Shown piece by piece: positions 22,480 through 32,919 of a stretch of DNA of 64,000 nucleotides. The notes under the pieces are model-generated. The model searched no databases and had not been told where the DNA came from. It saw nothing but the letters and a program-made list of their open reading frames with translations. The stretch's first letter is position 1; each line of letters starts with the position of its first letter. Source of the DNA: Gordius sp. MW1 (Eukaryota > Nematomorpha > Gordioida > Gordea > Gordiidae); contig OZ038531.1 of NCBI GenBank assembly GCA_964036665.1, positions 2,418,001-2,482,000 on the forward strand. The letters are read 5' to 3'. Both the position numbers and the translations under genes were made by a program.

Positions 22480-22900
22480 AACCTCTAAATGAAAGGCTCA
22501 TCCAGACCAATCAAGCTGGATAAATCCCACAAATGTATGATGCTTACGTTAGATGTTTCTTCGCAAGATACGTTATTTATCAACAACAACCCAATAAATG
22601 CTAAAAAAGTTTGCTACTTGGAAGTTGATCTTACATCGGGCATATAGGACGAAGAGACGTGGAGTCAAAGCTGCAACGAACTCTTGTAAAATTTTACTCA
22701 TGTCCTGTTATATGGAGATCCTGCCATTTGACCCTTCCTACATAACTCAGAATCCTCAAAGTAATGATTTTACCAGTCCTTATATACGGATGTAGGTTTC
22801 GGCTTTAAAAGCGGCCAGAACTTCAAGTCAACGTGAACAAAATGTCGCTCATCGATTGTAGAATTTTTAATCCTAACACAATATTAAACTATAGTTTAGA
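22480..22900 (+). pseudogene. LINE ORF C-terminal fragment
   Basis: Frames include FCYLEVDLTS-like sequence (about 22608), VMILPVLIYGC (about 22762) and LQVNVNKMSLIDC followed by IFNPNTI (about 22815-22890). This is the post-RT pattern of CR1/RTE-type LINEs (LxLYGCExW and LQVFxNRCLRxI). It probably belongs to the same LINE as 20900-21240, with the repeats at 21259-22447 between them. Stops break it. Confidence 0.6.
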
Positions 22901-23690
22901 GTATGATGAAAAACTCTTCCCATAAGGAGTATCCTGTCAACAAGGATATGAAACTTCTTAACTCATCAAGTCAGAAGGAGGGGCACCAAATACTGCCTGT
23001 CTTCCCTGTTTTGGCATCCTCCTCTATTAAGAAGCCGCACGTACATTGGCAGCTGACGTAACAAAGTTTTCCGCGGCATGCAAGCATTTGGTAACGACTA
23101 GACCTCCCAAGCTATTATGCATTATAGAATATCATGGAAGAATCTCTCGGACTACCCAATTTCTCGTCCTCCTCACTTAGTAGAATTTATCTCTCTCCAT
23201 AATCCAATGCTCTGTGAGGAATATTTACCAAGCGCTTAAAGTACATTGTAATATTAGCATGCATATACACATTGTATAATAACCAATTTGTTACAGGGAT
23301 AATTACACAGGTTAATAACGTGGCCTTATGCGCCATTTGGCGTGAGAAAGGGCTCAATCTTAGATGCCCTTACTAAGTTCTTGGGCTTCTTCGGGGCAAA
23401 AATATACATACCCATACTTTATAAACAAAGTTTACCAATATATTATCGCAATATCAATAGTACGTATACAACGTTATTTTCACGGAAAACTTTTAAACTC
23501 ATTTTAATATAGGAATATACATAAATTTTTATAAAGGGTTTAAATCGCCGGTTATGATTTAATTGGGTCAAATTGTAACTTTAAATTTAAGAATATATAA
23601 TGTTGGGAAAGCGGATTCATGCCCAAAATTCAATGAGACAAAACATAATGGTTACAGTTCAAAATGCCACAATCAATATCACGGAAAATT
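22901..23690. other. Intergenic, nothing recognised
   Basis: Moderately GC-balanced stretch at 22950-23200 that may be LINE 3' sequence, but no motif was readable. Confidence 0.45.
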
Positions 23691-23694
23691 AAAT

Positions 23695-23900
23695 TTCAAA
23701 TGGGGAGGGAATTTGATGTGCATCTAATCCTAACCCTAACCTAAAACGCTGACCTAAAACCTAACCCTGAACCTTAACCCTGTCCCTTAAAGTTTTATAG
23801 TGCAGCAATAATTGTTAAATGCATACGCATGCGCATTATTAAAATGCGCAGCTATCTGATTGGTCTGTTAAATGCACACGCATGCGCATTATAAGATCCT
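23695..23900. repeat. TTAGGG-like interstitial stretch and direct repeats
   Basis: CCTAACCCTAACC and variants run through 23725-23790. The left part is the inverse of about 1040-1095 in the MULE-like MITE. GTTAAATGCATACGCATGCGCATTAT recurs at about 23815 and 23867 with one change. It is degenerate and not a true telomere array. Confidence 0.6.
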
Positions 23901-23929
23901 TGAAACCGTTTCAAGCTATTTGTATTTGT

Positions 23930-24330
23930 ATTTTTTTTTTTTTTTAAGTTAAAAATCTTTATTAGGTAAAATCTATATATATAAAAAATATAAAACACGA
24001 TCAATAAATAAATAAAAAGCGTGACTACTCTTCATCTTCATCGAGGGCCAGAGGCCAGGTGTCGGAAAATGCCTTATAATTGTATTTGGCAATTAAAATT
24101 CTTATTTTTTGGCGCAGAAGAAAACTTGCTGAGTATTTTCCTTCGGGAGATCTTTTTCCTATCAATTTAAAGAAGGCTAATGCCTGTTTGCCAAAAGTGG
24201 CGGAACATGAAGCCACGATAGGGATAAAAATTTTAGAAGGAATTATATCACGGTATTTATGAGTTTTGCGTGCTTCCGCTAGAGCTAACGGGTCAGCGTT
24301 ATTGTTCATGGTATTTTGGGAAAATACCGG
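23930..24330 (-). pseudogene. 5'-truncated RLE-type LINE tail with poly(A)
   Basis: The minus-strand frame 24309-24025 (94 codons) contains ARKTHKYRDI, FIPIVASCSATFGKQAL and SFLLRQKIRILIAKYN, and ends in an acidic tail before a stop. The same patterns occur at the C-terminus of the copy at 32920-33483, so this is the end of the same ORF. On the minus strand a poly(A) tract (T run at 23930-23945) and an AATAAA-like signal follow, as expected for a retrotransposed, 5'-truncated copy. The frame is short but open. Confidence 0.65.
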
Positions 24331-24879
24331 GAAAGAGCTGTAGAAGACGGGATATAGACTAAATCCCGAAGCTACGATAATGCTACTGCTACGATTTTCA
24401 AATTTCCATATGTTTTTTAATTTTAAAGTTTTATCATACCGATAATATTATGTAGTTTTAATCAATTCAAGAGCTAGAATTGGGTGCAACCTTTAAAATT
24501 TTCTTATGTAAGAATCATATTTAATTTGTTAAATTTATAATGAAATATTTTTACCCACCAGGATTATAAAGATCAAAATAAGGGTTTCACATTATAAAAA
24601 ATATTATCACTTTTTTGAAACTTTTCATACTTGTTGTTATCCTATATATAATTTTTATTACTTTCAATTAATTCAAGAAGCCAGATTTGGGTGCAATGCT
24701 TAATATCTACTTGTACATAAAAATTTATAAATCTGGAACAAATTTATATATATTGTTATTTAATATTATTGTTTTAATATTTTATAAGACTTTGTATGCA
24801 TTATGATTAATTGACAATCTTTTAAAGATTGGTTATGCTTTTAAAAAGTTAATTTAGATTCTGTTGTCTAACATTAAGT
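24331..24879. other. AT-rich, nothing recognised
   Basis: No supported feature. The last 4 bases (AAGT) are the TSD of the next element. Confidence 0.5.
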
Positions 24880-25213
24880 TGAAGTGGTTTATTTCATTAT
24901 TAAGCGAAAAACGAATAATAAATGTTAGTTTTAAAAGTTGTGCTTATCTAGCTGCGCGAGCCCATTATAATTTGAATAATCCGGCGATGATTGAATACAA
25001 GCGAGGTTAAAATAAAAAATAACGTGATGGTTAAGTACAAGCGAGGGGCTATTAAAATAAAAATCACCTGATGGTTAAGTACAAGCGAGGGGCTATTAAA
25101 ATAAAAATCACGTGATGGTTAAGTACAAGCGAGGGGCTATTAAAATAAAAATCACGTGATAGAATTCGCCTAGACGGGGTCAAGGGAAAGTAGAGTGCGA
25201 AAGAGCCTCTACA
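24880..25213 (-). repeat. 3' LTR of the Ty3/gypsy element
   Basis: 334 bp, TG...CA on the plus strand. It contains four tandem units of about 44 bp (GATGGTTAAGTACAAGCGAGG...AAAATCACGT; the first unit diverged). Differs from 29175-29507 by one extra T after the last unit. Confidence 0.93.
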
Positions 25214-25246
25214 ACTATCCTCGGGGCTCCACTCGGAGAGTTGTGG

Positions 25247-26080
25247 CTAGTGTAGTAGTTTATAGCGCCAATGCACGTGCCTTCCTCTCGATGTGATGTA
25301 TTGGTTTTCTTTTGATTTTGTTAGGTCTGGGTCGGAGTTAGCTGGTCCGGCGATGTCGTCGGAGGGACAAACTTTGGGTGGATTTACATTTTCAGTAGCC
25401 GTAAGCGGCTCAGTTGAAGTATCTAAATATGCAGGTTTCAATCGCTCGATCGAAACTGAGTCAGCTTTTCCGTTTTTTTCAATAATAAAATATTTAGCAT
25501 GTTTGGACTTTACTCTGAACGGGCCGTCATATGGTGGCACCAAACTTTTTCGAACGAAATCATTACGGATAAAAACGTATTTACAGTCCTTAAGAAGTGA
25601 AGTTGTACTCGCATTTGTCAATTGTGTCCTGACTTTTTTAAAAGGTAAATGGTAAAAATGTTGTTTTAGGCATTTAATGAATTCGGAGGCGTTATGAGGT
25701 GTTCTTGAGTTCGTAAAAAATTCGCCGGGAAGTCTAAGTGTAGTGCCATAAACTAATTCGGCTGGAGTGCAACCTAAGTCTTCCTTGATTGTGGTTCGAA
25801 TGCCAAGCAAAATTAATGGTAAGAGCTCATCCCATTTGTTTGTGTCACCTTGTGCCATCAAGGAACTTTTCAACTGTCGATGAAATCTCTCAATCATGCC
25901 GTTGGCTTGTGGATGATAGGCAGTGGTTGTGATGTGATTTACACCAAGGAGTTGCGTGAGATTCCGAAATAATTGGGACTCAAACTGGGGACCTCTATCT
26001 GTTGTGAGGCTTGATGGTACTCCGAGGTCAGCTATCCAATACTTGATCAGAGCTTTTGCAACCGTTTGGGCTGAGGTGTC
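25247..26080 (-). pseudogene. Integrase core and C-terminus (Ty3/gypsy)
   Basis: The minus frame 26203-25247 carries AQTVAKALIKYW, TTDRGPQFES (the second catalytic Asp), HPQANGMIERFHRQ (the catalytic Glu, 35 residues between it and the Asp) and a C-terminal region with KTVR-like basic sequence (KKVRTQL, YDGPFRV, IERLKPAY). The first 44 codons of that open frame overlap the upstream frame and are not authentic. The first Asp lies in the preceding frame (26079-27680), so a frameshift near 26080-26110 separates the catalytic residues. It would insert the cDNA copy, but is broken here. Confidence 0.85.
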
Positions 26081-27680
26081 ACGCCACAGGCCATCGTGTG
26101 AAACGGTCAATAATGGTAAGTAAGTGGGTATATCCATTCGACGGTGGTAGTGGACCAACGAGATCGACGTGGATGTGGCTAAATCGAGCGTCAGGTTCAG
26201 CAAATGTGCCTAAAGGGGCTTTTATGTGACGATGAATCTTCGATTTTTGGCAAGCAACGCATGATTTGGCCCATTTCCTTACATCCTTATTGATGGAGGG
26301 CCAAACATATCGACGTGAAATCAGCTTAAGTGTTGCACGCGTGCCAGGGTGTGATAAGTTGTGGAAGTTATCAAAAATTACGCGTCTGAGTGAAGTTGGA
26401 ACAAGTGGTCGAGGTGAGGTTGTGGACATGTCGCATTGCACGGTCAAATCAGAGCCAGGTATAGGAAGTTGCGTTAATTTTAGGGACTTTCGGTCCTGAA
26501 ATGCCGACTTTTCTTCCATCTGAGCCAAAGCTAACCTTTCTACTAGGGGCCTGTCTTTAAAATCAACGGAATCAATTTCAGACCTTGAGAGGGTGTCAGC
26601 GACTACATTTGATTTGCCAGCTATATATTGGAGATCGGTAGTATATTGCGAAATATAGTCTAACTGTCTAATCTCCCGCGGGGAGTATTTGTCGATAGGT
26701 GTACTGAAAGCATAAGTTAGTGGCTTGTGGTCTGTATAAATAGTGAATTCATGACCTTCTAAAAAATGGCGGTAATGGCGGATTGTTAAATATATTGCTA
26801 ATAATTCGCGACCGAATGCACTGTATCGTTGTTGAGTTTTTGTTAGCTTTTGGGGAAAAAAGGCCAAAGGCAGCGTATTACCGTTAGATGTTTGATGTAA
26901 TACGGCTCCTACAGCTGAGTTGGAGGCGTCGGTGGTGATTGAGAGTTGAGCGTCTTTTTGAAGATGGGAGAGAGGCACGACATTGCTTGAAGCGAGTTTG
27001 GCGTTGTTAAAAGCAGTCGAAGCTTCCGGGGTGCAGGAAATTGTCTTCTTTGAACCGTCGAGCAAATCGGTGAGAGGTTTGAGTAAATCGGCACACATCG
27101 GAATAAACCGTCTATAAAAATTAATCATCCCTAAGAAGCGTCTCAACTGAGTCATCGAAGTAGGCTGTGGGAAATTGAGGATTGCTTCCACCTTGTCCTG
27201 AAGGGGTGACAAACCTTGAGGGGTGATTTTGTGTCCCAAAAAATTAATTTCGTTTTGACACCATACGCATTTATCCTGACTGATTTTAATACCGAAAGAC
27301 TTGAGTCTTTCAAAAACCAGTCTAATATGATTGTGGTGTTCATCAATGGAAGAACTCGCGATGAGTACGTCGTCAAGGTAAACAAAAACAAAATCAAGTT
27401 CTCTAAAAACTTGGTCCATAAAGCGTTGAAACGTCTGGGCAGCGTTGCGAAGGCCAAATGGCATGCGAAGAAATTCAAAAAGACCGAACGGGGTTGTGAT
27501 GGCGGTTTTAGAAATATCCTCGGGGGCCATTGGAATTTGGTGGTATGCCCTGACTAAGTCGATCTTTGAGAATACCGTTTTATTGCAAAGGGTCAGCGCA
27601 AAATCATGGAGGTGGGGAACGGGATAACAGTCGGGAATTGTACGACTGTTGAGCATGCGATAGTCGCCACAGGTCTCCAA
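26079..27680 (-). pseudogene. Ty3/gypsy pol: RT, RNase H, integrase N-terminus
   Basis: A 533-codon minus-strand frame. Motifs: [14 protein letters not shown] (residue 37 on), [29 protein letters not shown] (residues 99-110, catalytic YLDD), [13 protein letters not shown] (RNase H Asp, about 251), [12 protein letters not shown] (Glu, about 292), [11 protein letters not shown] (Asp, about 317), an HHCC finger (H440, H444, C474, C477: HX3HX29CX2C) and [11 protein letters not shown] (first integrase Asp, about 506). The N-terminal RT lies in another frame (27593-27901), so a frameshift near 27670-27690 separates GDWRP from the CGDYRMLN block. The open length and intact motifs suggest recent activity of the family. 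Confidence 0.9.
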
Positions 27681-28002
27681 TCTCCCGCGGCCTTCTTGGG
27701 TACCATGTGCAGGGGTGAGGACCAGTCACTGTTAGAGGGACGGATTATACCAAGTTCGAGCATGTGAGTAAATTCGTCTCGGGCAATCTTAAGCTTGTCC
27801 GGGAAGAGTCTCCTTGGTTTTGAGCGAACCGGGGGGCCGTTGGTGTGGATATGGTGTTGAGTGCTATGAGTTACTTGAGCCTTATAATCAGAAGGGGACA
27901 CTATGGAGGCATACTTCTGAAGTAGTGATTTGATGGGGGAGGTGCCAATTATCCCAACTTGTATGTTGATTGACGTAGCGAATGTAGCCTTGCCTGCAGA
28001 TG
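27681..28002 (-). pseudogene. Ty3/gypsy RT N-terminus and PR-RT spacer
   Basis: The frame 27901-27593 reads GPPVRSKPRRLFPDKL, then [28 protein letters not shown] and GDWRP. This is the canonical RT fingers entry (R-L-P and IRPS-S-WSSP-H-V-KK) and then runs out of frame. It is separated by another frame change from the protease (28003-28350). Confidence 0.85.
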
Positions 28003-28350
28003 TTAATGTCGTTTAAGTGTCGAAAAGCTGCTTCTTATATCAACTACTAGATGGTAGTGATTAAGAAAATCGGCTCCGATGATTGGCTGTTTAACGTCTG
28101 CTATTGTAAAAATCCATCTAAATTCTTTGCGTAGGCCGAGGTCCAAAGTGAAAAGCTTTTGGCCATATGTTTTGATAGGGGTAGAATTGGCGGCCTGAAG
28201 TTGCACATATGAAGGGGTCAAGGAATGGTCTCGAGAAGGCGGAATAACGGAAATTTCTGCGCCTGTGTCAATGAGAAATCGCTGACCCGTGGATTTGTCA
28301 AATATGTAAAATAGGCGACTAAGTTTTAGACCAAGTCCAGGCGTCGCCAT
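28003..28350 (-). pseudogene. Ty3/gypsy aspartic protease
   Basis: The minus frame has FLIDTGAEISVIPPS, the DTGA active site, and QPIIGADFLNHY, the conserved C-terminal block (LGxDFL). It is followed by a stop at 28003. Gag (28365-29159) ends just upstream in a different frame, which could be a natural gag-pol frameshift, while the break after the protease is probably mutational. The protease would mature the polyprotein. Confidence 0.85.
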
Positions 28351-28364
28351 CCCTGGGTGGTCTA

Positions 28365-29159
28365 CTAGTTTGTCGAGGAGGGGTTAAATGCGCAAGGTTG
28401 CACGCATTTGAGCGCCTTGTCTTTAAAGCGGTAATGGTACCAACAAAGTATATTTGGTTGAATATGCGCGCTAGGGTGGCGAACGGTAGAGGGATTGCGG
28501 CGTCTCGAGTTGGAACGATCACGTGGCCTATTGATTGAGATTTTTAAATTTTGTACCTCCTGTGTGAGTTTTGCAATCATCTCCCTAAGCCGAGTCGATT
28601 CATCTTCCGTGACTACATTTACAATTGGACATGTGGAGTTGTGGTAGGTCTCTACAATTTTGTCCGCAGTTTCGGCCAATTTGGAGAGGGACTGCTCGTC
28701 AGAAACAATTGCCAAAATGCCGGTCATGTTCTTTGGAAGTTTTTCTAACCAAAGTTCTTTAAGAACTCGTTCATCCATGGAATTCGTTCCCAGAAGATTT
28801 TTCATGAAACGCAGAAGCTGGGATGGGGTGCGATCTCCTAATTCGACAGTTGTGAGAAGAGCACGAAGTCTAGCAGAATCGGATTGGCTAGTGCGGTCTA
28901 TGATGGCTGCTTTCATGGTTGTATAGGGTAAAATGTCGGGCATATTTTGTAGGATATCTTGAATTTCGATGGTTATTTCCAGTGGCAAGGCTTCTATTAA
29001 GTACCCAACTTTGGTAGCTTCGCTTTTTATCTTTCTTACCAAGAAAAGAGCCTCTATTTGGATGAACCATGAGCGGGGGTTTATATTGTTAAACTGTGGC
29101 AGTCTAAAATATGTGGCATTTTCGCTTTTAACCTCCATATCAGATGGTTGCGTGGACAT
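28365..29159 (-). CDS. gag: Ty3/gypsy Gag, CsRn1-type
   Basis: A complete 264-codon minus-strand frame. ATG is at 29159, 13 bp after the LTR, with the primer-binding site between. The N-terminal half (FRLPQFNNINPRSWF, the KVGYLIEALP block and LRFMKNLLG) resembles capsid-like regions of CsRn1/Kabuki-type Gag. Near the C-terminus is CWYHYRFKDKALKCVQPC: C-X2-H-X9-C-X3-C, a CHCC box instead of the retroviral CCHC knuckle, which is a hallmark of this clade. A basic stretch (RPRDRSNSRRRN) precedes it. It should form the capsid and bind RNA. The frame is intact in this copy. Confidence 0.85.
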   Translation of the reverse strand: MSTQPSDMEVKSENATYFRLPQFNNINPRSWFIQIEALFLVRKIKSEATKVGYLIEALPLEITIEIQDILQNMPDILPYTTMKAAIIDRTSQSDSARLRALLTTVELGDRTPSQLLRFMKNLLGTNSMDERVLKELWLEKLPKNMTGILAIVSDEQSLSKLAETADKIVETYHNSTCPIVNVVTEDESTRLREMIAKLTQEVQNLKISINRPRDRSNSRRRNPSTVRHPSAHIQPNILCWYHYRFKDKALKCVQPCAFNPSSTN

Positions 29160-29163
29160 TTTT

Positions 29164-29172
29164 GGGTCACCA
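29164..29172 (-). promoter_or_regulatory. Primer-binding site, tRNA-Trp type
   Basis: Minus strand TGGTGACCC, 2 nt inside the 5' LTR, complementary to the GGGTCA-CCA end of animal tRNA-Trp. CsRn1 is known to use tRNA-Trp. Confidence 0.75.
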
Positions 29173-29174
29173 AA

Positions 29175-29507
29175 TGAAGTGGTTTATTTCATTATTAAGC
29201 GAAAAACGAATAATAAATGTTAGTTTTAAAAGTTGTGCTTATCTAGCTGCGCGAGCCCATTATAATTTGAATAATCCGGCGATGATTGAATACAAGCGAG
29301 GTTAAAATAAAAAATAACGTGATGGTTAAGTACAAGCGAGGGGCTATTAAAATAAAAATCACCTGATGGTTAAGTACAAGCGAGGGGCTATTAAAATAAA
29401 AATCACGTGATGGTTAAGTACAAGCGAGGGGCTATTAAAATAAAAATCACGTGAAGAATTCGCCTAGACGGGGTCAAGGGAAAGTAGAGTGCGAAAGAGC
29501 CTCTACA
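29175..29507 (-). repeat. 5' LTR of the Ty3/gypsy element
   Basis: 333 bp, identical to 24880-25213 except for one missing base. It has the same four tandem 44-bp units, the likely promoter/enhancer part of the U3. Confidence 0.93.
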
Positions 29508-29511
29508 AAGT

Positions 29512-30344
29512 GTATTAAAAATTTTTATTATTAATCAAAATTTATTTAATTAATTTGAGGAGTTTATATTTTATATTATTAATGCTAAGCAATTTAATAC
29601 TCTAAAAAATTATAAATTAATGTACTTATCATACTAACGTGTGTTCATAAAAACTCAATATAACTTTCTTTTCAATCTACAGCAAATTAAATTGGATACC
29701 TTATTTTATATGTTCTTATTATTACAAAGAGATTTAGTAAGCAATATATAATTAAATTTTTAATGATGATGTTTTTTATTTTTTTATGAATTAAAGTGTA
29801 GGAGTGAAAAATATTCCCTACTTTCACTTGTTTTTTTTAATGTTCATGGATGTGCTTAGCAAATCTATTTTAATGAATATTATCTCATTACTTGTGATTT
29901 AAGTTAAAATCACTTATTAAAATATTAGTATACATATCATTTGCCTTTAATAATCGAAATCAGTAAGAAACTTAAGAGTTATCTAAAAATCTCCTGCACT
30001 TTTACAGTTCCACTGAAATTAAAGTTGTTACATTTAAAAAAGGAAATAGCTTGAGTAAGTTGTTACTTAATAATTATTTATAAAACAAGAAATAAATTTT
30101 ATTTATATATCAGAAATTAAATCTTACACTTGTAAATACATGTATATGGATATTTGCAATTACAACTATGGGATGTGGGGTGACTAGAAGGTGAGGCTGG
30201 AGTTGGGATAGGCTTAGGATTTTTGGGAGGAACGTGTTTCCTATTTCCATCTGAGTTTACGTAAGTGAACTGTTGGCAAATGCATTAATACGGTCATAAT
30301 GTAGCATTAAAATTCGAGATAATGCGCTCAGGATTTAGCCTAGG
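29512..30344. other. AT-rich, nothing recognised
   Basis: No supported feature. Confidence 0.5.
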
Positions 30345-30480
30345 AACCGTAGAAGACGACCTGGTGTTGAGAGAATGTTATCAAAGTTACGATGAATAAG
30401 ATGCTAGATCCGTACATACCCTGCTCGGTCAGGATGGAAGAAATGATTAAAACAAATTTCACACCTATATGACTAAATTT
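30345..30480 (+). pseudogene. Old RTE-like LINE tail fragment
   Basis: AACCGTAGAAGACGACCTGGTGTT corresponds to the RGRPR block, and CGGTCAGGATGGAAGAAATGATTAAAACAAA to the SRWKKL block of the RTE tail at 17860-17990. Short and diverged. Confidence 0.6.
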
Positions 30481-30489
30481 ATAGTAAAG

Positions 30490-31367
30490 AGAAAAAGAAA
30501 AATATCTAATATAGCTATGCATCTACTTTTTATAACCCGTCAAATGAAACAATATAACTGAGTGTTATAAAAAAAACATTTCCATATTGTAAGTGATTAT
30601 ATATACAGAGTGGTAAACGATTGCCTGTCTAATATGAACGCATTGGCGATTATTACGGGAATGCTAAGAAGTAAGTTGTCCTACATTTTGATTATTTGAA
30701 GCCTTGTAGTCCAAACTCAAAAGTTAAGGGTGGATGTTGCAATAGGAAAAGGATATTAAATAACGAAGGTTCAAATATTTGGAGAATTCACTTATATCAG
30801 ATGTGAAGTCTTAAGCCTAATAGAGTCTCAAGAGTCTAGCGTGGACAGCAGGTTTAACACTCCCTCCGGAAATGGGAATTTGTTATCAATAGTTGCATGC
30901 ACTTTGACAGAAAATCATTATTATAAATTTGAGTGTTTACATAAGGAAATTGATCTTAGACTTACATAAAATTCTTTTGGAAGGGGTCCATTTAGGGTGA
31001 AGGTTTGACAGTTTTTATGAGATGAGCAAATTATTGGATGAACGTCTAGATATAATGTTTGAGAGCATAAGCCTAATTCCATCCCCCGGTTTTCATAAAG
31101 ACAAACTTGTTACTCTGTCTCGCCATTAGAAACCTTATTATCTTTAGTTCTATTTCAAACAGCTCGATGGTGTAAAAAACACTGAAAAGGACCAATAGTT
31201 TTGCATAATTTTGGGGATTTAAAAATAGTGCACTAGGTGGGAAAATATTTGAACGTCAGGGAGGTTTTTAAAGAAAACTTTCATATTAGATAGTTTGCGA
31301 GAAGCCTTCGTTGCATTGATTAAAGATCCAAGAAAATTAAATGAGGAAGGAGGAGTATCCTAGCTCA
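30490..31367. other. Intergenic, nothing recognised
   Basis: Base composition is less AT-rich than the surroundings, which may mean decayed coding repeat, but no motif was readable. Confidence 0.4.
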
Positions 31368-31629
31368 ATGGTTCTTAACCTTTTTATACACGCGGCCCCC
31401 CAAATATTTTTTAATTTTTTTGTGGCCCCCCATTTTTTCATAAAAATTTATATTTGTTAAATTATCTATAATATATTGATTTTCTATTATTGTTTCATTT
31501 TATTATATAATAAACATAAAACACAACTTTATTATTTCATTATCTATTTAAATAACATAAAAACTTTATAATTAAACATAGAAAGCATTCATTTATAATA
31601 AAAAATATATGCATTCGGAAATATATTTA

Positions 31630-31872
31630 ATGAGATTTCTGCTGCTGAACATCATCAACCAATTTGTTAATTCTTGGTTCAATTGATTATAATGCTATCC
31701 TCATGCAGGAATCTAGTCGCAATCGATTGCGTTTTTCAGTTTTTATATCCATCATAGTTGAGAAGCCTTTTTCACACAAATATGTAATAGCGAAAGGCAG
31801 CAAATTTTGCATTGCTGCTGAAAATAAGGGAGGATATTCTGCAAATTGCGGCAAACATTTAGCTTTAAACAA
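31630..31872 (-). pseudogene. hAT transposase C-terminal dimerisation region
   Basis: The minus-strand frame 31872-31687 reads FAEYPPLFSAAMQNLLPF, TYLCEKGFSTMMDIKTEKRN and LDSCMRIAL, then after one stop codon SIEPRINKLVDD. This is the hATC block of ZBED5/SCAND3-like transposases (EYP-L, LLPF-TTYLCE-GFS, KT-KRNRL, LRVALS-I-PRI). In a full transposase it mediates dimerisation and completes the RNase H fold. The catalytic Asp residues are absent from this 243-bp remnant. The single in-frame TAA near 31690 shows it is not functional. Confidence 0.8.
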
Positions 31873-31965
31873 AGATTTTTAATTACAATCGTTAGTTAAA
31901 TCTAATAATGAAAAATTATTTTCATAATAAATAATAAGTTTCACTTTTCACAGCTTTTTTCTATA

Positions 31966-32040
31966 CCAGCTGGGTGTGAGTGGTTATAGCGAACGTCTTG
32001 TAAACAGAAGGCAACGAGTTCGGATCCCCCTGGTGAGTAT
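31966..32040 (+). pseudogene. tRNA-Thr(TGT)-like sequence inside the hAT element
   Basis: TGGGTGTGAGTGG resembles an A box, CTTGTAA a Thr-UGU anticodon loop, and GAGTTCGGATCCCC a B box. TACCAG at the start can pair with CTGGTG at the end. The anticodon stem pairs poorly, so it is a tRNA pseudogene or the head of a tRNA-derived SINE. Confidence 0.45.
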
Positions 32041-32169
32041 TTTTTCTAAAGCTTTTCTGAATTTTTATTATATTCTAAAAAATTTTGCATAATTTGGCGG
32101 CCGACGGCAAACTTCTCACGGCCCCCTTAGGGGGCCGCGACCCCCAGGTTAAGAATCACTGTCCTAGCT

Positions 32170-32919
32170 GTATGTGAGTGTGTTAAGGAGGTGGCAAGGC
32201 AAATATCGGTTTTAATTTGGGTTATACTTTCAAAAAGCCGATTATATGTTATTCACCAAGATATCTAAAAGTAAAAGCCAATCTATAAATGTGTTGGAAA
32301 AATAAAACACATTTAGATGGTTCTAAGGATTGTTTAAAATAAAAAATTTTGATATATTTTGTTGAATTTCTTTTCTTTAATAAATTTAAATAAGGGATAC
32401 TAATGTTATTAATTAGTTAAAATATCACAGACTACCTATTGGATTCTACAATGAGATGACACTGATCACTAACAAAAAGGGGGGATATTTTATGTATATA
32501 TCTTGGACACTTCAATAGGATATATATTAATTTTTAGTTTAAAACATAAATATTTATAGCATTAGATAATTAAAAGTCCCTAACCTGAATAGCTTCAAAT
32601 AAATTAAGTTTCCTTGCCGCGTAGTACCTGGTCTTACTCAATAAATAACATTATAAATTAATTCAAACCTACTAACCCCTTCTAATTCCCTTTCGTTTTT
32701 GGTTTTCAGTCTACATTAATATAGAATTCTTTTAAAGAAGTTATGATAATAGGTCAACTTATTCTAAAAAGACAGTTTAATCCCCTCGAATTATTACTAG
32801 ATTGTTGCCCGCGCCCACCCAACCTGGGTTAATATATTTATAGGCTAAATTTTGGTATAAATATCTCTGAAAAAAATTTAAAAATGCAATATAGGTATAT
32901 TTTAAATAAACTGTGTATG
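32170..32919. other. Intergenic, nothing recognised
   Basis: No supported feature. Confidence 0.5.

Larger units (their letters stand above)
24880..29507 (-). mobile_element. Full-length Ty3/gypsy retrotransposon, CsRn1-like
   Basis: Two LTRs of 334 and 333 bp, TG...CA ended and differing by a single 1-bp indel, flank a minus-strand gag and pol. AAGT is repeated at 24876-24879 and 29508-29511 (4-bp TSD). Right after the 5' LTR (minus strand, 29172-29164) is TGGTGACCC, complementary to the 3' end of tRNA-Trp, the primer known for the CsRn1 clade. Gag has a CHCC-type box rather than CCHC, also known for that clade. The pol order is PR-RT-RH-IN. Despite the near-identical LTRs, pol has several frame breaks. 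The whole element is 4628 bp. Confidence 0.92.
31376..32161 (-). mobile_element. hAT element with 8-bp TSD and transposase C-terminus
   Basis: TCCTAGCT is repeated at 31368-31375 and 32162-32169. The TIRs are CAATGGTTCTTAACC and the reverse complement of CAGTGATTCTTAACC, typical of hAT elements of the Charlie/ZBED type. GGCCCCC-rich words follow both TIRs. The minus strand keeps a transposase C-terminal fragment (31630-31872), so it is an internally deleted copy. Confidence 0.88.

Noticed and set aside
23725-23790. True telomere repeat
   Set aside because: The CCCTAA words are degenerate and short, and similar sequence sits inside a transposon near 1040.
24987-25160. CRISPR-like direct repeats
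   Set aside because: The units are contiguous without spacers and lie inside LTRs of a eukaryotic retrotransposon.
25293-25655. 120-codon plus-strand open frame (and others at 27216 and 28660)
   Set aside because: Antisense shadows of the integrase, RT and Gag frames of the Ty3/gypsy element.
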